Part shown: positions 9,294 to 18,457 of the stretch, piece after piece
How positions within the stretch are numbered: position 1 is the stretch's first letter
How the letters are laid out: each line of letters starts with the position of its first letter
Assembly: GCA_964562925.1 (NCBI GenBank)
Contig: CAZLVF010000004.1
Coordinates: 1 to 64,000 of the forward strand
Length of the DNA: 64,000 nucleotides
DNA from: CAVXDP01 sp964562925
GTDB taxonomy: Archaea > Thermoproteota > Bathyarchaeia > 40CM-2-53-6 > CAVXDP01
Direction: 5' to 3'
Notes under the pieces: generated by a model
Databases searched by the model: none
Seen by the model: only the letters and a program-made list of their open reading frames with translations
Told to the model about the DNA's origin: nothing
Made by a program: the position numbers and the translations under genes

Positions 9294-9923
9294 TTGATAC
9301 TGGAACTTATGGCTTCGTACGGCTACCTAGGCGTTCTGCTTCTAGTTTTAGCAATAAATCTCTTACCGTTCGCCTCTCCCTCTAACCTCTTTCTCGCAGG
9401 GGCGATCGCCTACTTTACCGGAATCGGCCCAGCTACCGTAGCGTTCTTGGTATCAACTGGCGCAACTTCAGCCAAACTCGTTCACTATTACTTCGCTGCA
9501 ATCATAGGCAAGCGAGTCAACAGCTCAAGAGGTAAACTCGCCAAGTACGGTGAAACGATCGGGCGATGGGGAGCTTTAGGAGCGTTCATAGCAGCCGCAA
9601 CGCCTCTCCCCGACGACCCGGTCGTCATACCTCTCGGATTAGTCAGGTACAACACGCTAAGATTCGTCATTTCCTACTTTCTTGGAAAACTGATGATCAC
9701 GCTACTCGGCGCCTACATAGTGAAGGCCACCGCGATAACACTTGAGACGATCTTTGGAAACAGCGCGTCTATAGCGGGCTCGATCATCGTCTCGATCTTG
9801 GCTATAACAATTCTACTCAAGATCGACCCCGTCAAGATGCGCGAGTACGTATCAAAGCTGCGCAGCAAACAAAACAAACAACAGGCGAAGCGCCTCGAGA
9901 ATATCAGTGAGACGTTGACCTAA
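9294..9923 (+). CDS. VTT/YqaA-like small multipass membrane protein
   Basis: A 209-residue membrane protein with four to five hydrophobic segments. The LLPFASPSNLFLAGAIAY start and the ATPLPDDPVVIPLGLVRYN re-entrant stretch recall the VTT (DedA/SNARE-associated, YqaA-like) family, which includes lipid scramblases and half-transporter-like proteins. The C-terminus is basic and cytoplasmic (KLRSKQNKQQAKR). The function is not known. The TTG at 9294 gives the longest frame; the ATG at 9309 is an alternative that removes only five residues. The gene is separated from its neighbours by more than 140 bases on each side. Confidence 0.65.
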   Translation: MILELMASYGYLGVLLLVLAINLLPFASPSNLFLAGAIAYFTGIGPATVAFLVSTGATSAKLVHYYFAAIIGKRVNSSRGKLAKYGETIGRWGALGAFIAAATPLPDDPVVIPLGLVRYNTLRFVISYFLGKLMITLLGAYIVKATAITLETIFGNSASIAGSIIVSILAITILLKIDPVKMREYVSKLRSKQNKQQAKRLENISETLT

Positions 9924-10069
9924 CCGAGGACACTTAGGATTCTATCTCGTTTCGTCATCGATCTTGTGGACTTGGCTTCAAACGGAATCATCTGTCTTGG
10001 CTGACTAAGGCCTGTTCAACTGTTAAGGTCTAGAAGTAATGCAAATAGGTTGGTCCATTTGACATACGT

Positions 10070-11053
10070 TTGGTCTGTAGGTTGGAGAATGTAATAGAGA
10101 CTCTTGATCTAACAAAACGGTTTAAGGATCTCACCGCGGTCGATCATATCAACTTGAAGATCAGACATCGAGAGATCTTCGGCCTGCTTGGACCCAACGG
10201 CGCAGGTAAGACCACAACGATCTCGATGTTATGCACAATTCTAAAACCGACGGAGGGAACTGCCACTGTCAATGGTTACGACATACTCAATGAACCTCAC
10301 ATGGTCAGGAAATCTATCGGAATAGTATTTCAACAGCCCAGTGTGGACGACATCCTTACAGGCAGAGAGAACCTTCGCCTTCACGCGATGTGGTACGGCG
10401 TCCCGAAAGAGGTGCGTGTCAAGAGAATAGACGAGGTTCTGAAGTTGGTCGGCCTCGAATCTCGTCAACACAGTCTAGTCAAGACATACTCTGGAGGAAT
10501 GAGAAGGCGTTTAGAGCTTGCACGGGGGCTTCTCCATCTTCCTGAAGTATTGTTTCTAGATGAGCCGACATTGGGGCTCGACCCGCAGACACGTGAACAT
10601 ATCTGGGAGTACATAGAGAGCCTCCCTGAGGAACGTGAGATGACGATCGTCCTCACAACACACTACATGGAAGAGGCTGACAAGCTCTGTGATAGGATCG
10701 CTATAATCGATGAGGGAAAGATCATCGTCATGGACGACCCTGAAAGCCTCAAGGAAAAGGTCGGTGGAGACCTCGTCTGTCTCAAGACCGCGACCGTTAC
10801 CGTTGATCGGTTGAAGAAGATAGATAGCGTAAGCAAGGTCGAGGCTAAAAATGGCTATATCGTCTTAACCGTCAAGAACGCAAGCCAAAACCTCAAAGAG
10901 ATCCTTGACAGTGCTGGAAAGATTGAGAGCGTCGAGATAAGATCTGCCAGCCTGAATGACGTCTTCCTAAGTTACACCGGTAAAGAGATCAGAACCGAGA
11001 CCGGTGAGGGAGGAATCTTTGAGCGAGTGATGCGGGAGAGGTCTTCGAGATGA
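10070..11053 (+). CDS. ABC-2 type transporter ATP-binding protein (DrrA-like)
   Basis: A 327-residue ATPase with Walker A GPNGAGKTTT, signature YSGGMRRRLELARG, Walker B LFLDEPTLGLD and switch His in LTTHYMEE. The C-terminal region of about 100 residues ends in SLNDVFLSYTGKE, the hallmark of DrrA-type drug or lipid exporters. It powers the permease encoded immediately downstream; the two genes overlap as ATGA. The start is uncertain (TTG at 10070 or 10082). The substrate is unknown. A second pair of the same type lies at 55.6-57.8 kb. Confidence 0.9.
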   Translation: MVCRLENVIETLDLTKRFKDLTAVDHINLKIRHREIFGLLGPNGAGKTTTISMLCTILKPTEGTATVNGYDILNEPHMVRKSIGIVFQQPSVDDILTGRENLRLHAMWYGVPKEVRVKRIDEVLKLVGLESRQHSLVKTYSGGMRRRLELARGLLHLPEVLFLDEPTLGLDPQTREHIWEYIESLPEEREMTIVLTTHYMEEADKLCDRIAIIDEGKIIVMDDPESLKEKVGGDLVCLKTATVTVDRLKKIDSVSKVEAKNGYIVLTVKNASQNLKEILDSAGKIESVEIRSASLNDVFLSYTGKEIRTETGEGGIFERVMRERSSR

Positions 11054-11796
11054 GCCGAGCCGAGGGGATATATGGGCTCTGGTTAAGAGAATTCAAAGTG
11101 TTTACACGAGAGAGGTCGAGAGTCCTAACCTCGATCTTCACCCCGATACTCTGGATATTCGTGTTTGGAGGAGGGCTAGGGTCGGTTGTGGATATCGGAG
11201 GGGTAAATTACCAAGTATTTATCTACCCAGGTATTCTGGCGATGAGCGTTCTCTTCACATCGGTCTTCTATGGAGTTTACATCGTCTGGGATAGAAGGAT
11301 CGACATACTCAAAGAGGTTCTCGTGGCCCCGCTCTCTAGAACATCAATATTTGTCGGCAAGGTTCTTGGTGGATGCACAGACTCGATGATTCAAGCCTCC
11401 GTTATGCTTCTGATAAGCTTCGCAGTGGGGGTAACCCTTTCTACCACAGCATTCATCCTGGCTCTTCTGCTCCTCTTCTTGTTGACTCTGAGCCTAGTAA
11501 GCACCGGCCTGGTAATAGGCTCACTTATGGAGAGCCCTGAAGGGTTCAACATGGTTGTCAGCTTTCTTGTCTTTCCCCTCTTCTTCTTCAGTGGCGCCCT
11601 CTATCCCTTGGACAATCTTCCAACTTGGCTTTCAGCGATAACTTACATCGACCCCGTAACATATGGCGTCGATGGACTAAGAACTGTCATCATAGGAGTT
11701 TCAAGGTTTCCATTCTACATAGATCTGGCGGTCCTTGTAGTGTTCGCTGTGATCATGTTCACTGTGGGAACGAAGGCATTCGAGCATATGAAGTAA
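11050..11796 (+). CDS. ABC-2 type transporter permease (DrrB-like)
   Basis: A 248-residue permease with six hydrophobic segments and the ABC-2 signature VFPLFFFSGALYPLDNLPTWLSAITYIDPVTYGVDGLR near the C-terminus (seen in shorter pieces in all DrrB-type proteins). It forms an exporter with the preceding ATPase, whose stop codon it overlaps by four bases, indicating translational coupling. The exported compound is unknown. The transcript runs toward, and ends about 80 bases from, the convergent ribophorin I-like gene. Confidence 0.9.
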   Translation: MSRAEGIYGLWLREFKVFTRERSRVLTSIFTPILWIFVFGGGLGSVVDIGGVNYQVFIYPGILAMSVLFTSVFYGVYIVWDRRIDILKEVLVAPLSRTSIFVGKVLGGCTDSMIQASVMLLISFAVGVTLSTTAFILALLLLFLLTLSLVSTGLVIGSLMESPEGFNMVVSFLVFPLFFFSGALYPLDNLPTWLSAITYIDPVTYGVDGLRTVIIGVSRFPFYIDLAVLVVFAVIMFTVGTKAFEHMK

Positions 11797-11876
11797 GACT
11801 TCAGACCAGACGTGAGTCAGAATGTGAGGTGCGCCTTTTGATATTGAGAAGACAGAGAGTGTAGGCTCGAGGAAGT

Positions 11877-13562
11877 TCAGCGTGCTTCTTCGCGCAGGGT
11901 TATACTCGTGCTCTCAAGAGCCTCTCTCGCTCTTGCTATCCTCTTCCTGAGATCGACCATAACGGTCTCGTATGTATCTTTCGTGATCTTTCCTGAACGG
12001 TATTGAGTTCTGACTTGAGCCTCACTAGCTCTCGCAGCATCTATCTCCGCCTCCGCCTTATCCATCCTCCTGATCATCTCATCGTACCTTGTAGCTACGG
12101 ATCTCAACCCATCCTTAACCGAGGCTAGAGACCTGTTCATCTCATCCAACCTGAGGTCGATGGCTTTCTTCCTGCGTCTAAAATCATGCTTTGAGACTCC
12201 TCCTCGCATGAGATCTTCCTCTATCTTTTCAAGCTCAAGTTTCAAGGCCGTCCTCTCATCATACATTCCAATGAACCTTCGAATCGTCTCAACGGGCGCG
12301 GCGACTGTTGGTGTAACTCTCTTTCCCCTAGAAGCTACTAGAAACACGCATATGACCAACTCAAGAGCGGCTATCAAAGTGATAGGTTTGAAGGCTGCCC
12401 AGAAGCTTAGGTACTTGTACTCCATCTTGAAAGTGAGGTTGTGGAGAGGGGTCACTCCCCTAAGGTCGAACGATAAGATCGTCTTTCCATCCTCGACGTA
12501 CGTAGAGTTTGGATGCTGCGTACTCTGTTGGAGAGTCATCCCCTCCTCCATGAGTACGCGAACCCTCAGTTTCTCCACCGTCCATGGGTGACTAGTTAAG
12601 AAGTCGAAGGTGAAGGCATACAACCCCCACCATTCCTCCTGCTTTACATATCCGCTAGCGGGCAATCGATAACTCAAGGTGAAAGTGAAATTCTCATCCC
12701 CTCTTATCGTGCCATAACGCGGAGAGACAGCGGCCTCGGTCTCGTCTTGGACCTCGTTCCACAGTGGGCCTCCGAGATCATAGGCCATAACCTTGGACGC
12801 GCCTTTCGGCAGCTGTATTGTAAGAGAGGTTATGCTTGCCGCAAGGTTCCTTGTGGCGTATGTATCTGACACGTAAACGTAGCCGTCGCGGCCAAAGCTG
12901 ATCTCCCTCTCAACAGACTTGAACCTCACGAACTGGATTGAGACGGACGTAAAGTTGAATGACATTGAGAGGGCCCTGTTTGGCTCCAGCGGCTTGAAAG
13001 TATGAACCAGAGACGGCAGTCCTCCGATGTCCACTTGACTAAAAGTAAAGTTCGGTGGGAGAAATGTTGCAGAACCTGTGGGTAACAGGATGGTTACTTC
13101 GCATACGTCCGCTCCATCTGCGAGGCTAGGCGTATCAGCAAACCTATAGATGAATGTGCCTTCCACATATCTTATGATGTTATCAACGACCATTACTGAG
13201 CTGAAGTTATATGACTCCTGCGCTCGGACCGGAGTTGGAAACTTGAAGTTCATCCAATATATCGATGAAGAAGGTTTCACATCTTTCTCGATCGTTACAC
13301 CTTCTTGATACTGATCTATAGATGAAATGTAGTTTAGGTCCTTGGCGTATTCTATGGGGATGCCTACCATGACCTCTGTGACCGGTTCAGTCCCAAGATT
13401 GCGGACGGTGACTGTATCGTTAATGGCTGCGACGCCCCACTCGTTGATGAATATTCTTCGATTGACCGCTAGACTGTAAGAGCTGGCCGGGCTCGAGGCG
13501 ACAGATGCCGCTAGGGAAAGCAACAGGATAGCAGAGAGGACTATCACCAGCGGCCTTCGCAA
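11877..13562 (-). CDS. Ribophorin I (OST1)-like membrane protein
   Basis: A 561-residue protein with a signal peptide (about residues 1-23), a long beta-rich extracytoplasmic part, one membrane segment near residues 410-430 and a cytosolic coiled coil of about 130 residues. Order and motifs match eukaryotic ribophorin I: a beta-sandwich, then VYVSDTYATRNLA, then SPRYGTI followed by FTLSYRLPASGYV and LRVRVLMEEGM. These correspond to the human stretches around RPRFPLFGGWKTHY, GYNLPSYEYLY and LTVKIILPEGAK. The coiled coil ends in RSGKITKDTYE, like VAGKLKKDTY in the human protein. Ribophorin I is a non-catalytic subunit of oligosaccharyltransferase, so a role in N-glycosylation is plausible, but no STT3/AglB is in the window. 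No close partner gene is visible. The assignment is from memory of the human sequence. Confidence 0.7.
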   Translation of the reverse strand: MRRPLVIVLSAILLLSLAASVASSPASSYSLAVNRRIFINEWGVAAINDTVTVRNLGTEPVTEVMVGIPIEYAKDLNYISSIDQYQEGVTIEKDVKPSSSIYWMNFKFPTPVRAQESYNFSSVMVVDNIIRYVEGTFIYRFADTPSLADGADVCEVTILLPTGSATFLPPNFTFSQVDIGGLPSLVHTFKPLEPNRALSMSFNFTSVSIQFVRFKSVEREISFGRDGYVYVSDTYATRNLAASITSLTIQLPKGASKVMAYDLGGPLWNEVQDETEAAVSPRYGTIRGDENFTFTLSYRLPASGYVKQEEWWGLYAFTFDFLTSHPWTVEKLRVRVLMEEGMTLQQSTQHPNSTYVEDGKTILSFDLRGVTPLHNLTFKMEYKYLSFWAAFKPITLIAALELVICVFLVASRGKRVTPTVAAPVETIRRFIGMYDERTALKLELEKIEEDLMRGGVSKHDFRRRKKAIDLRLDEMNRSLASVKDGLRSVATRYDEMIRRMDKAEAEIDAARASEAQVRTQYRSGKITKDTYETVMVDLRKRIARAREALESTSITLREEAR

Positions 13563-13629
13563 GTTCTGCTCACCCGAGTGAAAGTTTCCCTAGAGTAGAA
13601 TACGAGGTCTATTTATCTATTCTCCACTT

Positions 13630-14439
13630 TCATAATCTTCGTCTGAGCAGAGAACGCCAGTCTCTAGGAGTTGTTTTAAGTTTCTTCGCTGGTACCCCGA
13701 CGTAGACAGTTCTGTCAGGGACGTTACGCGTTACCACGGCTCCTGATCCAACCACCGCCATCCTTCCTACACGAACCCCAGGCATCAGGGTAGAGTTTCC
13801 GCCTATCGCAGAGCCTTCTCCCACAGTCGGTCCGATCAGCCTAGGCTTCTTGAGCATCATATACTTATCATTCAGGAATACACATCTGGGGCCGAGAAAG
13901 ACTCGATCGGCGACAGCCGATCGTCTACAGATGTAGGCATCTGTTTGAATTGATACGTCCTCTCCGATGCTAGATTCGCCATCTATCACTACCCCTGTTC
14001 CAACTAGGGTTCGCTCGCCGATAGCGACGTTCTCTCTCACAACCACGTTATGTCCGAATTCAACCTTCGAACCTATCCTCGATGGCGAATAGATTACGCA
14101 CCCTTGTCTGATCGTACAGTCATCTCCCACCACGACGCGTCTTCGGTAGTCTGATGCTATACCCTCACCTGTGAGTATTCTTTTCAATCTCTTCCTGTCC
14201 AAGTGGCCCAGTGTACAGTTTGAACCGATATAGACGCGGTCGCCAACATCGACGCTACCACAGAAAGTTACGTTCGACTCTACCCAAACATGATCTCCCA
14301 ACACCACATTACCCATCAGCCTGGATCCAAATCCTATCCTACATCCCTTCCCTATCCTCGCTCGGGAATCGATCTGGACCGTAGGATCTATGTTACATCT
14401 GGCTCCGATCCTAGGCTTCTTGGAGACATCTGAACACAA
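13630..14439 (-). CDS. Hexapeptide-repeat (left-handed beta-helix) transferase
   Basis: A 269-residue protein made almost wholly of hexapeptide turns of the form [ILV]-G-x-x-x-x, for example VQIDSRARIGKGCRIG and VVIDGESSIGEDVSI, ending with VGSGAVVTRNVPDRTVYVGVPAKKL. That ending is typical of trimeric acyl- or acetyltransferases of the LpxA/WbbJ group that modify nucleotide sugars. The substrate is unknown. The start is TTG. It lies just upstream (in transcription terms) of the ribophorin I-like gene and on the same strand, which would fit a shared glycan or surface role, but this is only positional evidence. Confidence 0.8.
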   Translation of the reverse strand: MCSDVSKKPRIGARCNIDPTVQIDSRARIGKGCRIGFGSRLMGNVVLGDHVWVESNVTFCGSVDVGDRVYIGSNCTLGHLDRKRLKRILTGEGIASDYRRRVVVGDDCTIRQGCVIYSPSRIGSKVEFGHNVVVRENVAIGERTLVGTGVVIDGESSIGEDVSIQTDAYICRRSAVADRVFLGPRCVFLNDKYMMLKKPRLIGPTVGEGSAIGGNSTLMPGVRVGRMAVVGSGAVVTRNVPDRTVYVGVPAKKLKTTPRDWRSLLRRRL

Positions 14440-14536
14440 CGTTCGAAACTCAACCCTAGAAAAGGGGTCTTACCACAGTAGAGGAACCCTTGGGACAGTA
14501 GTTCTCCTGCTATTTGAAGAGGTTGGGGAATCCATT

Positions 14537-14872
14537 TCATTCGGTCAATGTAACGCCACACTTGAAACAGTACTTTGAGTCCACAGGGTTCTTTGCCTTG
14601 CAGTTTGGACAGGCCCTCTCGACCACCGGCGCAACCTCTAAGTCTTGAACGGACTTGACGAGGACGACGTCTCCTATCCTCTCTATCTTGTCGAATGAGA
14701 GAAAGCCCTCCTGTATCTTACCTTTCTCCATTGTATGCTCAACAACCAAGGCCACTTTCCCTTCCAATGAGTAGGCGAGATCCTTAACCGTGCCAACCTT
14801 CTTCGCCTCAGATTCTATAACCTCTTTCCCCACCAACTCCTCTCGCCGATGATATTTCGTCAACCTTCGCAC
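14537..14872 (-). CDS. PRC-barrel protein with C-terminal zinc ribbon
   Basis: A 111-residue protein. Residues 10-85 form a PRC-barrel (GKEVIESEAKKVGTVKDLAY and the SFDKIERIGDVVLVK strand), a small beta barrel found in RimM, photosynthetic reaction centres and CdvA. The last 25 residues are a zinc ribbon with CPNCKAKNP and KYCFKCGV. Such archaeal proteins are probably adaptors; the partner is unknown. The start is GTG. It is divergent from the glycine decarboxylase operon and precedes the beta-helix transferase gene. Confidence 0.8.
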   Translation of the reverse strand: MRRLTKYHRREELVGKEVIESEAKKVGTVKDLAYSLEGKVALVVEHTMEKGKIQEGFLSFDKIERIGDVVLVKSVQDLEVAPVVERACPNCKAKNPVDSKYCFKCGVTLTE

Positions 14873-15094
14873 CCTTTACTCAACCACTCTGATAGTCTCA
14901 TTGAAATAATTAAAAGATGCGCTGGCCCCTTACGATACGTCGCTTTAATTGCTCCTAGACATGAGACACTCTTCTGATGCGCTCTTGCGGTTTTACAACG
15001 CCCTCTGCCCTAGAAAGGAGCCGAATACCGTAATGGATAAAACGTACTGCAAAAGAAAGATCAGCCAATTTGAACCGAGCCCCAGAGGCTAATC

Positions 15095-16486
15095 TTGTTG
15101 GATAAGGCGCATCCATACCTTCCGACCGGCGTAGAAACGATAGAGAAAGATATGATGGCAGCCATCGGAATCAACAGCATCGAAGAACTCTTCAAGGACA
15201 TACCCGACTCGGTCAGGTTGAATAGAAAACTAAAATTGCCAGGCATGATATCTGAGTTCGAAGTAAGGGAGAAAATCCGTAGGCTTCTAGAAAGAAATGT
15301 TTCAGGCCAAGATATGCCGATCTTTCTTGGCGGGGGAGTCTGGCCTCACTACGTCCCGGTCGTGGTAGACGAGATAGTTAACCGCTCAGAGTTCCTCACA
15401 ACATACACACCCTACCAAGCCGAGGCCTCGCAGGGCATACTCCAAGCGTTCTTTGAATATCAAAGCATGATATGCGAGCTGACGGGGATGGATGCTGCCA
15501 ACTGCTCCCTCTACGATTGGGCAAGTGCCGTTGGAGAAGCTGCCAGAGCGGCTGTTAGGGTGAATCATAGAAGCGAGATAATCTACCCTCACTACATCCA
15601 TCCTGAGAGGCTTGGAACGCTAAGAACCTACGCGGAACCGGCAGGTATAGACACGGTTGAGGTTGAACAAGACAAGAAGACCGGACAGATTATCCTAGAA
15701 GACTTGAAGAAGAAACTGACGGAGAAAACGGCGGCTGTATACATCGAGAACCCTTCATACCTAGGCTTTTTCGAAGAGGGTGTAGACGAGATCTCAGATC
15801 TGACACATAAGAACGAGTCCATACTGATAGTTGGAGTCGACCCGATATCGCTCGGAATCCTGAAGCCTCCCGGAGAATATGGAGCCGACATAGTTGTCGG
15901 CGAGGGACAACCACTGGGAAACGCGATGAACTACGGCGGCCCACTGATCGGGATCTACGCATGCAATGGCGATAAGCTGCTTAGACAAATGCCTGGACGA
16001 ATTGTCGGAATGACAACTACTACTGACGGAAAGCAGAGAGCCTACTGTATGGCCCTCTCAACCAGAGAGCAACACATTAGACGGGAGAAGGCCACATCAA
16101 ATATATGCACGAATGAAGCGCTTTTGTCCGTGGCTGCCAGCGTCTACCTCTCACTTCTTGGCCCTCATGGCCTCAAAGACCTCTGTACCACGATAGTAAC
16201 AAAGTCTCATTACGCAATGAAGAGGCTAGGCGAGATACGTGGGATAAAGGCACCTGCCTTCGAGGCTTCCCATTTCAAAGAGTTTACGGTCAACTTTGAC
16301 AAGGCGAAGATGAAGGCGAGAGATGTTCATCGAAAACTTCTCAAGGAAGGCGTTCATGGTGGCAAGATCATTAAGAACGAGTTCCCCGAATTGGGCGAGT
16401 CAGCATTATACTGTGTCACGGAAGTTCACTCGAAGAGCGACATCGATAAGTTGACAGACGCTCTAAGAAAGATTGTGAGGGGTTAG
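15095..16486 (+). CDS. gcvPA: Glycine dehydrogenase (decarboxylating) subunit 1
   Basis: The 463-residue N-terminal-half subunit of the two-gene type P protein of the glycine cleavage system. It begins with the typical HPYLPTGVETIEKDMMAAIG and contains the family blocks FLGGGVWPHYVP, TPYQAEASQGILQ and GEGQPLGNAMNYGGP. With subunit 2 it decarboxylates glycine and passes aminomethyl to lipoyl-H protein. The start is TTG; two tandem TTG codons are possible. The stop is two bases from the ATG of subunit 2, so they are an operon. Genes for H, T and L proteins are not in this window. Confidence 0.93.
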   Translation: MLDKAHPYLPTGVETIEKDMMAAIGINSIEELFKDIPDSVRLNRKLKLPGMISEFEVREKIRRLLERNVSGQDMPIFLGGGVWPHYVPVVVDEIVNRSEFLTTYTPYQAEASQGILQAFFEYQSMICELTGMDAANCSLYDWASAVGEAARAAVRVNHRSEIIYPHYIHPERLGTLRTYAEPAGIDTVEVEQDKKTGQIILEDLKKKLTEKTAAVYIENPSYLGFFEEGVDEISDLTHKNESILIVGVDPISLGILKPPGEYGADIVVGEGQPLGNAMNYGGPLIGIYACNGDKLLRQMPGRIVGMTTTTDGKQRAYCMALSTREQHIRREKATSNICTNEALLSVAASVYLSLLGPHGLKDLCTTIVTKSHYAMKRLGEIRGIKAPAFEASHFKEFTVNFDKAKMKARDVHRKLLKEGVHGGKIIKNEFPELGESALYCVTEVHSKSDIDKLTDALRKIVRG

Positions 16487-16488
16487 CC

Positions 16489-18021
16489 ATGTCATTTCAA
16501 CAAGCAAGATGGAACGAAGAGACGATCTTTGAGAGGTCAGCGACTGGTAAGGTTGGTTACGTAGCTCCAAAGCCCGATCCAGAAGAGATTGAGGCTATTG
16601 GCGACCCTACCCGGCTTGTTCCGAAGAAGCTTCTCAGAGAGAAACCTCCTCTCCTACCGGAAGTCTCAGAGGTCGAGGTGATGAGACACTACACCCGCCT
16701 CTCACAGCAGACGTATGCCGTGACCTTGGGCACGTATCCGCTGGGAAGCTGCACCATGAAGTATGACCCGAAGGTCTGCGACGTTGTCGCGGCGACTTCT
16801 AAGCTTCAGCTTCTTCATCCATACCAAGATGCGTCCACGGTCCAAGGCATACTCCAAATACTGTACGAGCTCTCAGAGTTCTTGGCTGAGATAACTGGCA
16901 CGACCAAGGTCTCGCTTCAACCCTCGGCCGGCGCGCATGGAGAGTTCACCGGGACCATGATAATCAGAGCCTACCACAAATACAAGGGCGAGTTGGATAA
17001 ACGTAGAGACATAATCATCCCAGACTCGGCGCATGGGACGAACCCCGCGAGCACGGTCATGGCAGGTTTCAATGTGGTTGAGGTGCCATCCAACCCCGCC
17101 GACGGAACCGTAGATGTTGAGGCGCTAAGGTCGACGGTGGGACCTCGAACAGCTGGACTCATGATCACAAACCCGAACACACTTGGAGTCTTCGAAAAGA
17201 ATATTGTAGAAATCTCCAAGATCACGCACGAGGCTGGAGGACTACTATACTACGACGGAGCCAATATGAACGCTATCCTCGGAAAAAGCAGACCTGGCGA
17301 CATGGGTTTCGATATAGTACATGTCAACACGCATAAGACGTTGGGCACCCCCCATGGGGGAGGGGGGCCTGGCGCAGGTCCGGTAGGAGTCGTCGCAAGC
17401 CTTGAGAAGTTCCTGCCTGTGCCCACTGTTGAGTATGATGGAAAAAGATACTATCTGGACTATGAGAGGCCCCACAGCATAGGAAAAATAAAGGGTTTCT
17501 ATGGAAATATCAGTGTTCTTCTCAGAAGCTACGCTTACATACTAGCCTTGGGCACGGAAGGCCTTAGGAGAGTGGCTGAGCTCTCGACGTTAAACGCGAA
17601 CTACATCTGTAGGAGAGTCCTGAAGTCGAAAGGTTACACGTTGCCGTATGGACCGGAGAACCCGAGAAAGCATGAGTCCGTGATCAGTGCCGAAGAGATG
17701 TCGAGGGAAACAGGGGTTAGAGCGCTCAACGTCTCAAAGAGCCTCCTAGACGATGGCCTCCATGCACCAACAAACTACTTTCCACTTATTGTGCATGAAG
17801 CATTGATGATCGAACCAACCGAGAGCGAGAGCAAGGAAGAACTCGACAAGTTCATTGACTCCATGATCCGCATAAGCCAAGAAGCCTACAGCAACCCTGA
17901 GAAGGTCTTGAGTGCGCCGCAACACACAACAGTTACTAAGGTCGATGAAGTCAAAGCGTCGCATCCAAAGACGCTCTGCATAAACTGGAAAACATGCAGG
18001 CTCAGGTCGGAGGAGACCTAG
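16489..18021 (+). CDS. gcvPB: Glycine dehydrogenase (decarboxylating) subunit 2
   Basis: A 510-residue PLP-binding subunit of the glycine cleavage P protein. The PLP lysine lies in VNTHKTLGTPHGGGGPG, preceded by LLYYDGANMNAILG and QPSAGAHGEF, all conserved in GcvPB. It forms an alpha2beta2 enzyme with the upstream gene product. The short ribosome-binding region overlaps the 3' end of subunit 1. The length is slightly longer than usual, with a C-terminal extension of about 20 residues. In an anaerobic archaeon the system may run in either direction, linking glycine to C1 carriers. Confidence 0.94.
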   Translation: MSFQQARWNEETIFERSATGKVGYVAPKPDPEEIEAIGDPTRLVPKKLLREKPPLLPEVSEVEVMRHYTRLSQQTYAVTLGTYPLGSCTMKYDPKVCDVVAATSKLQLLHPYQDASTVQGILQILYELSEFLAEITGTTKVSLQPSAGAHGEFTGTMIIRAYHKYKGELDKRRDIIIPDSAHGTNPASTVMAGFNVVEVPSNPADGTVDVEALRSTVGPRTAGLMITNPNTLGVFEKNIVEISKITHEAGGLLYYDGANMNAILGKSRPGDMGFDIVHVNTHKTLGTPHGGGGPGAGPVGVVASLEKFLPVPTVEYDGKRYYLDYERPHSIGKIKGFYGNISVLLRSYAYILALGTEGLRRVAELSTLNANYICRRVLKSKGYTLPYGPENPRKHESVISAEEMSRETGVRALNVSKSLLDDGLHAPTNYFPLIVHEALMIEPTESESKEELDKFIDSMIRISQEAYSNPEKVLSAPQHTTVTKVDEVKASHPKTLCINWKTCRLRSEET

Positions 18022-18130
18022 ACCGAAGTAACAGTATGATATCGCAGGCAAGTAAGCGCTTATTCGAGTAGCCTCTGCAAAAGATTGATCAAAGACAAGA
18101 TCCAGAAATCAAAAGAAAACGTGAACGAGC

Positions 18131-18421
18131 TTGCCGAAAGTTACAGTGAAATATTTCGCTTCGCTGAGAGAGATCGCTGGCAAGAGAGAAGAGCAACTTG
18201 AGGTCGAGGATGAAACGACTATAGAGAGCCTACTCCAAAGACTTTCAAGGATGTACGGGTCGAAGTTCGTGGATTATGTTTTTGATGAGAAGACAGGCGT
18301 ACCTAGAGATCATCTCCAGTTTCTGATAGATGGGAAAAGCGCGACATCGCTTGAAGGGTTAAAGACGAGGATCACAGATGGCTGCCAATTCGCTATCATC
18401 CCTCCCGTGGGCGGAGGATAA
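18131..18421 (+). CDS. MoaD/ThiS-family ubiquitin-like modifier (SAMP-like)
   Basis: A 96-residue beta-grasp protein ending in PPVGGG. It has the MoaD pattern: VKYFASLREIAGKRE at the start and a terminal glycine doublet that would be adenylated and thiocarboxylated by an E1-like enzyme. It could donate sulfur for molybdopterin or tRNA thiolation, or act as a small archaeal modifier protein (SAMP). No E1-like gene is present here. The start is TTG. It lies between the glycine decarboxylase genes and a tRNA methylthiotransferase gene, 36 bases before the latter. Confidence 0.82.
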   Translation: MPKVTVKYFASLREIAGKREEQLEVEDETTIESLLQRLSRMYGSKFVDYVFDEKTGVPRDHLQFLIDGKSATSLEGLKTRITDGCQFAIIPPVGGG

Positions 18422-18457
18422 GAATAGAAGACAAGCAGCGAGAGCACCCTGAGCTAG

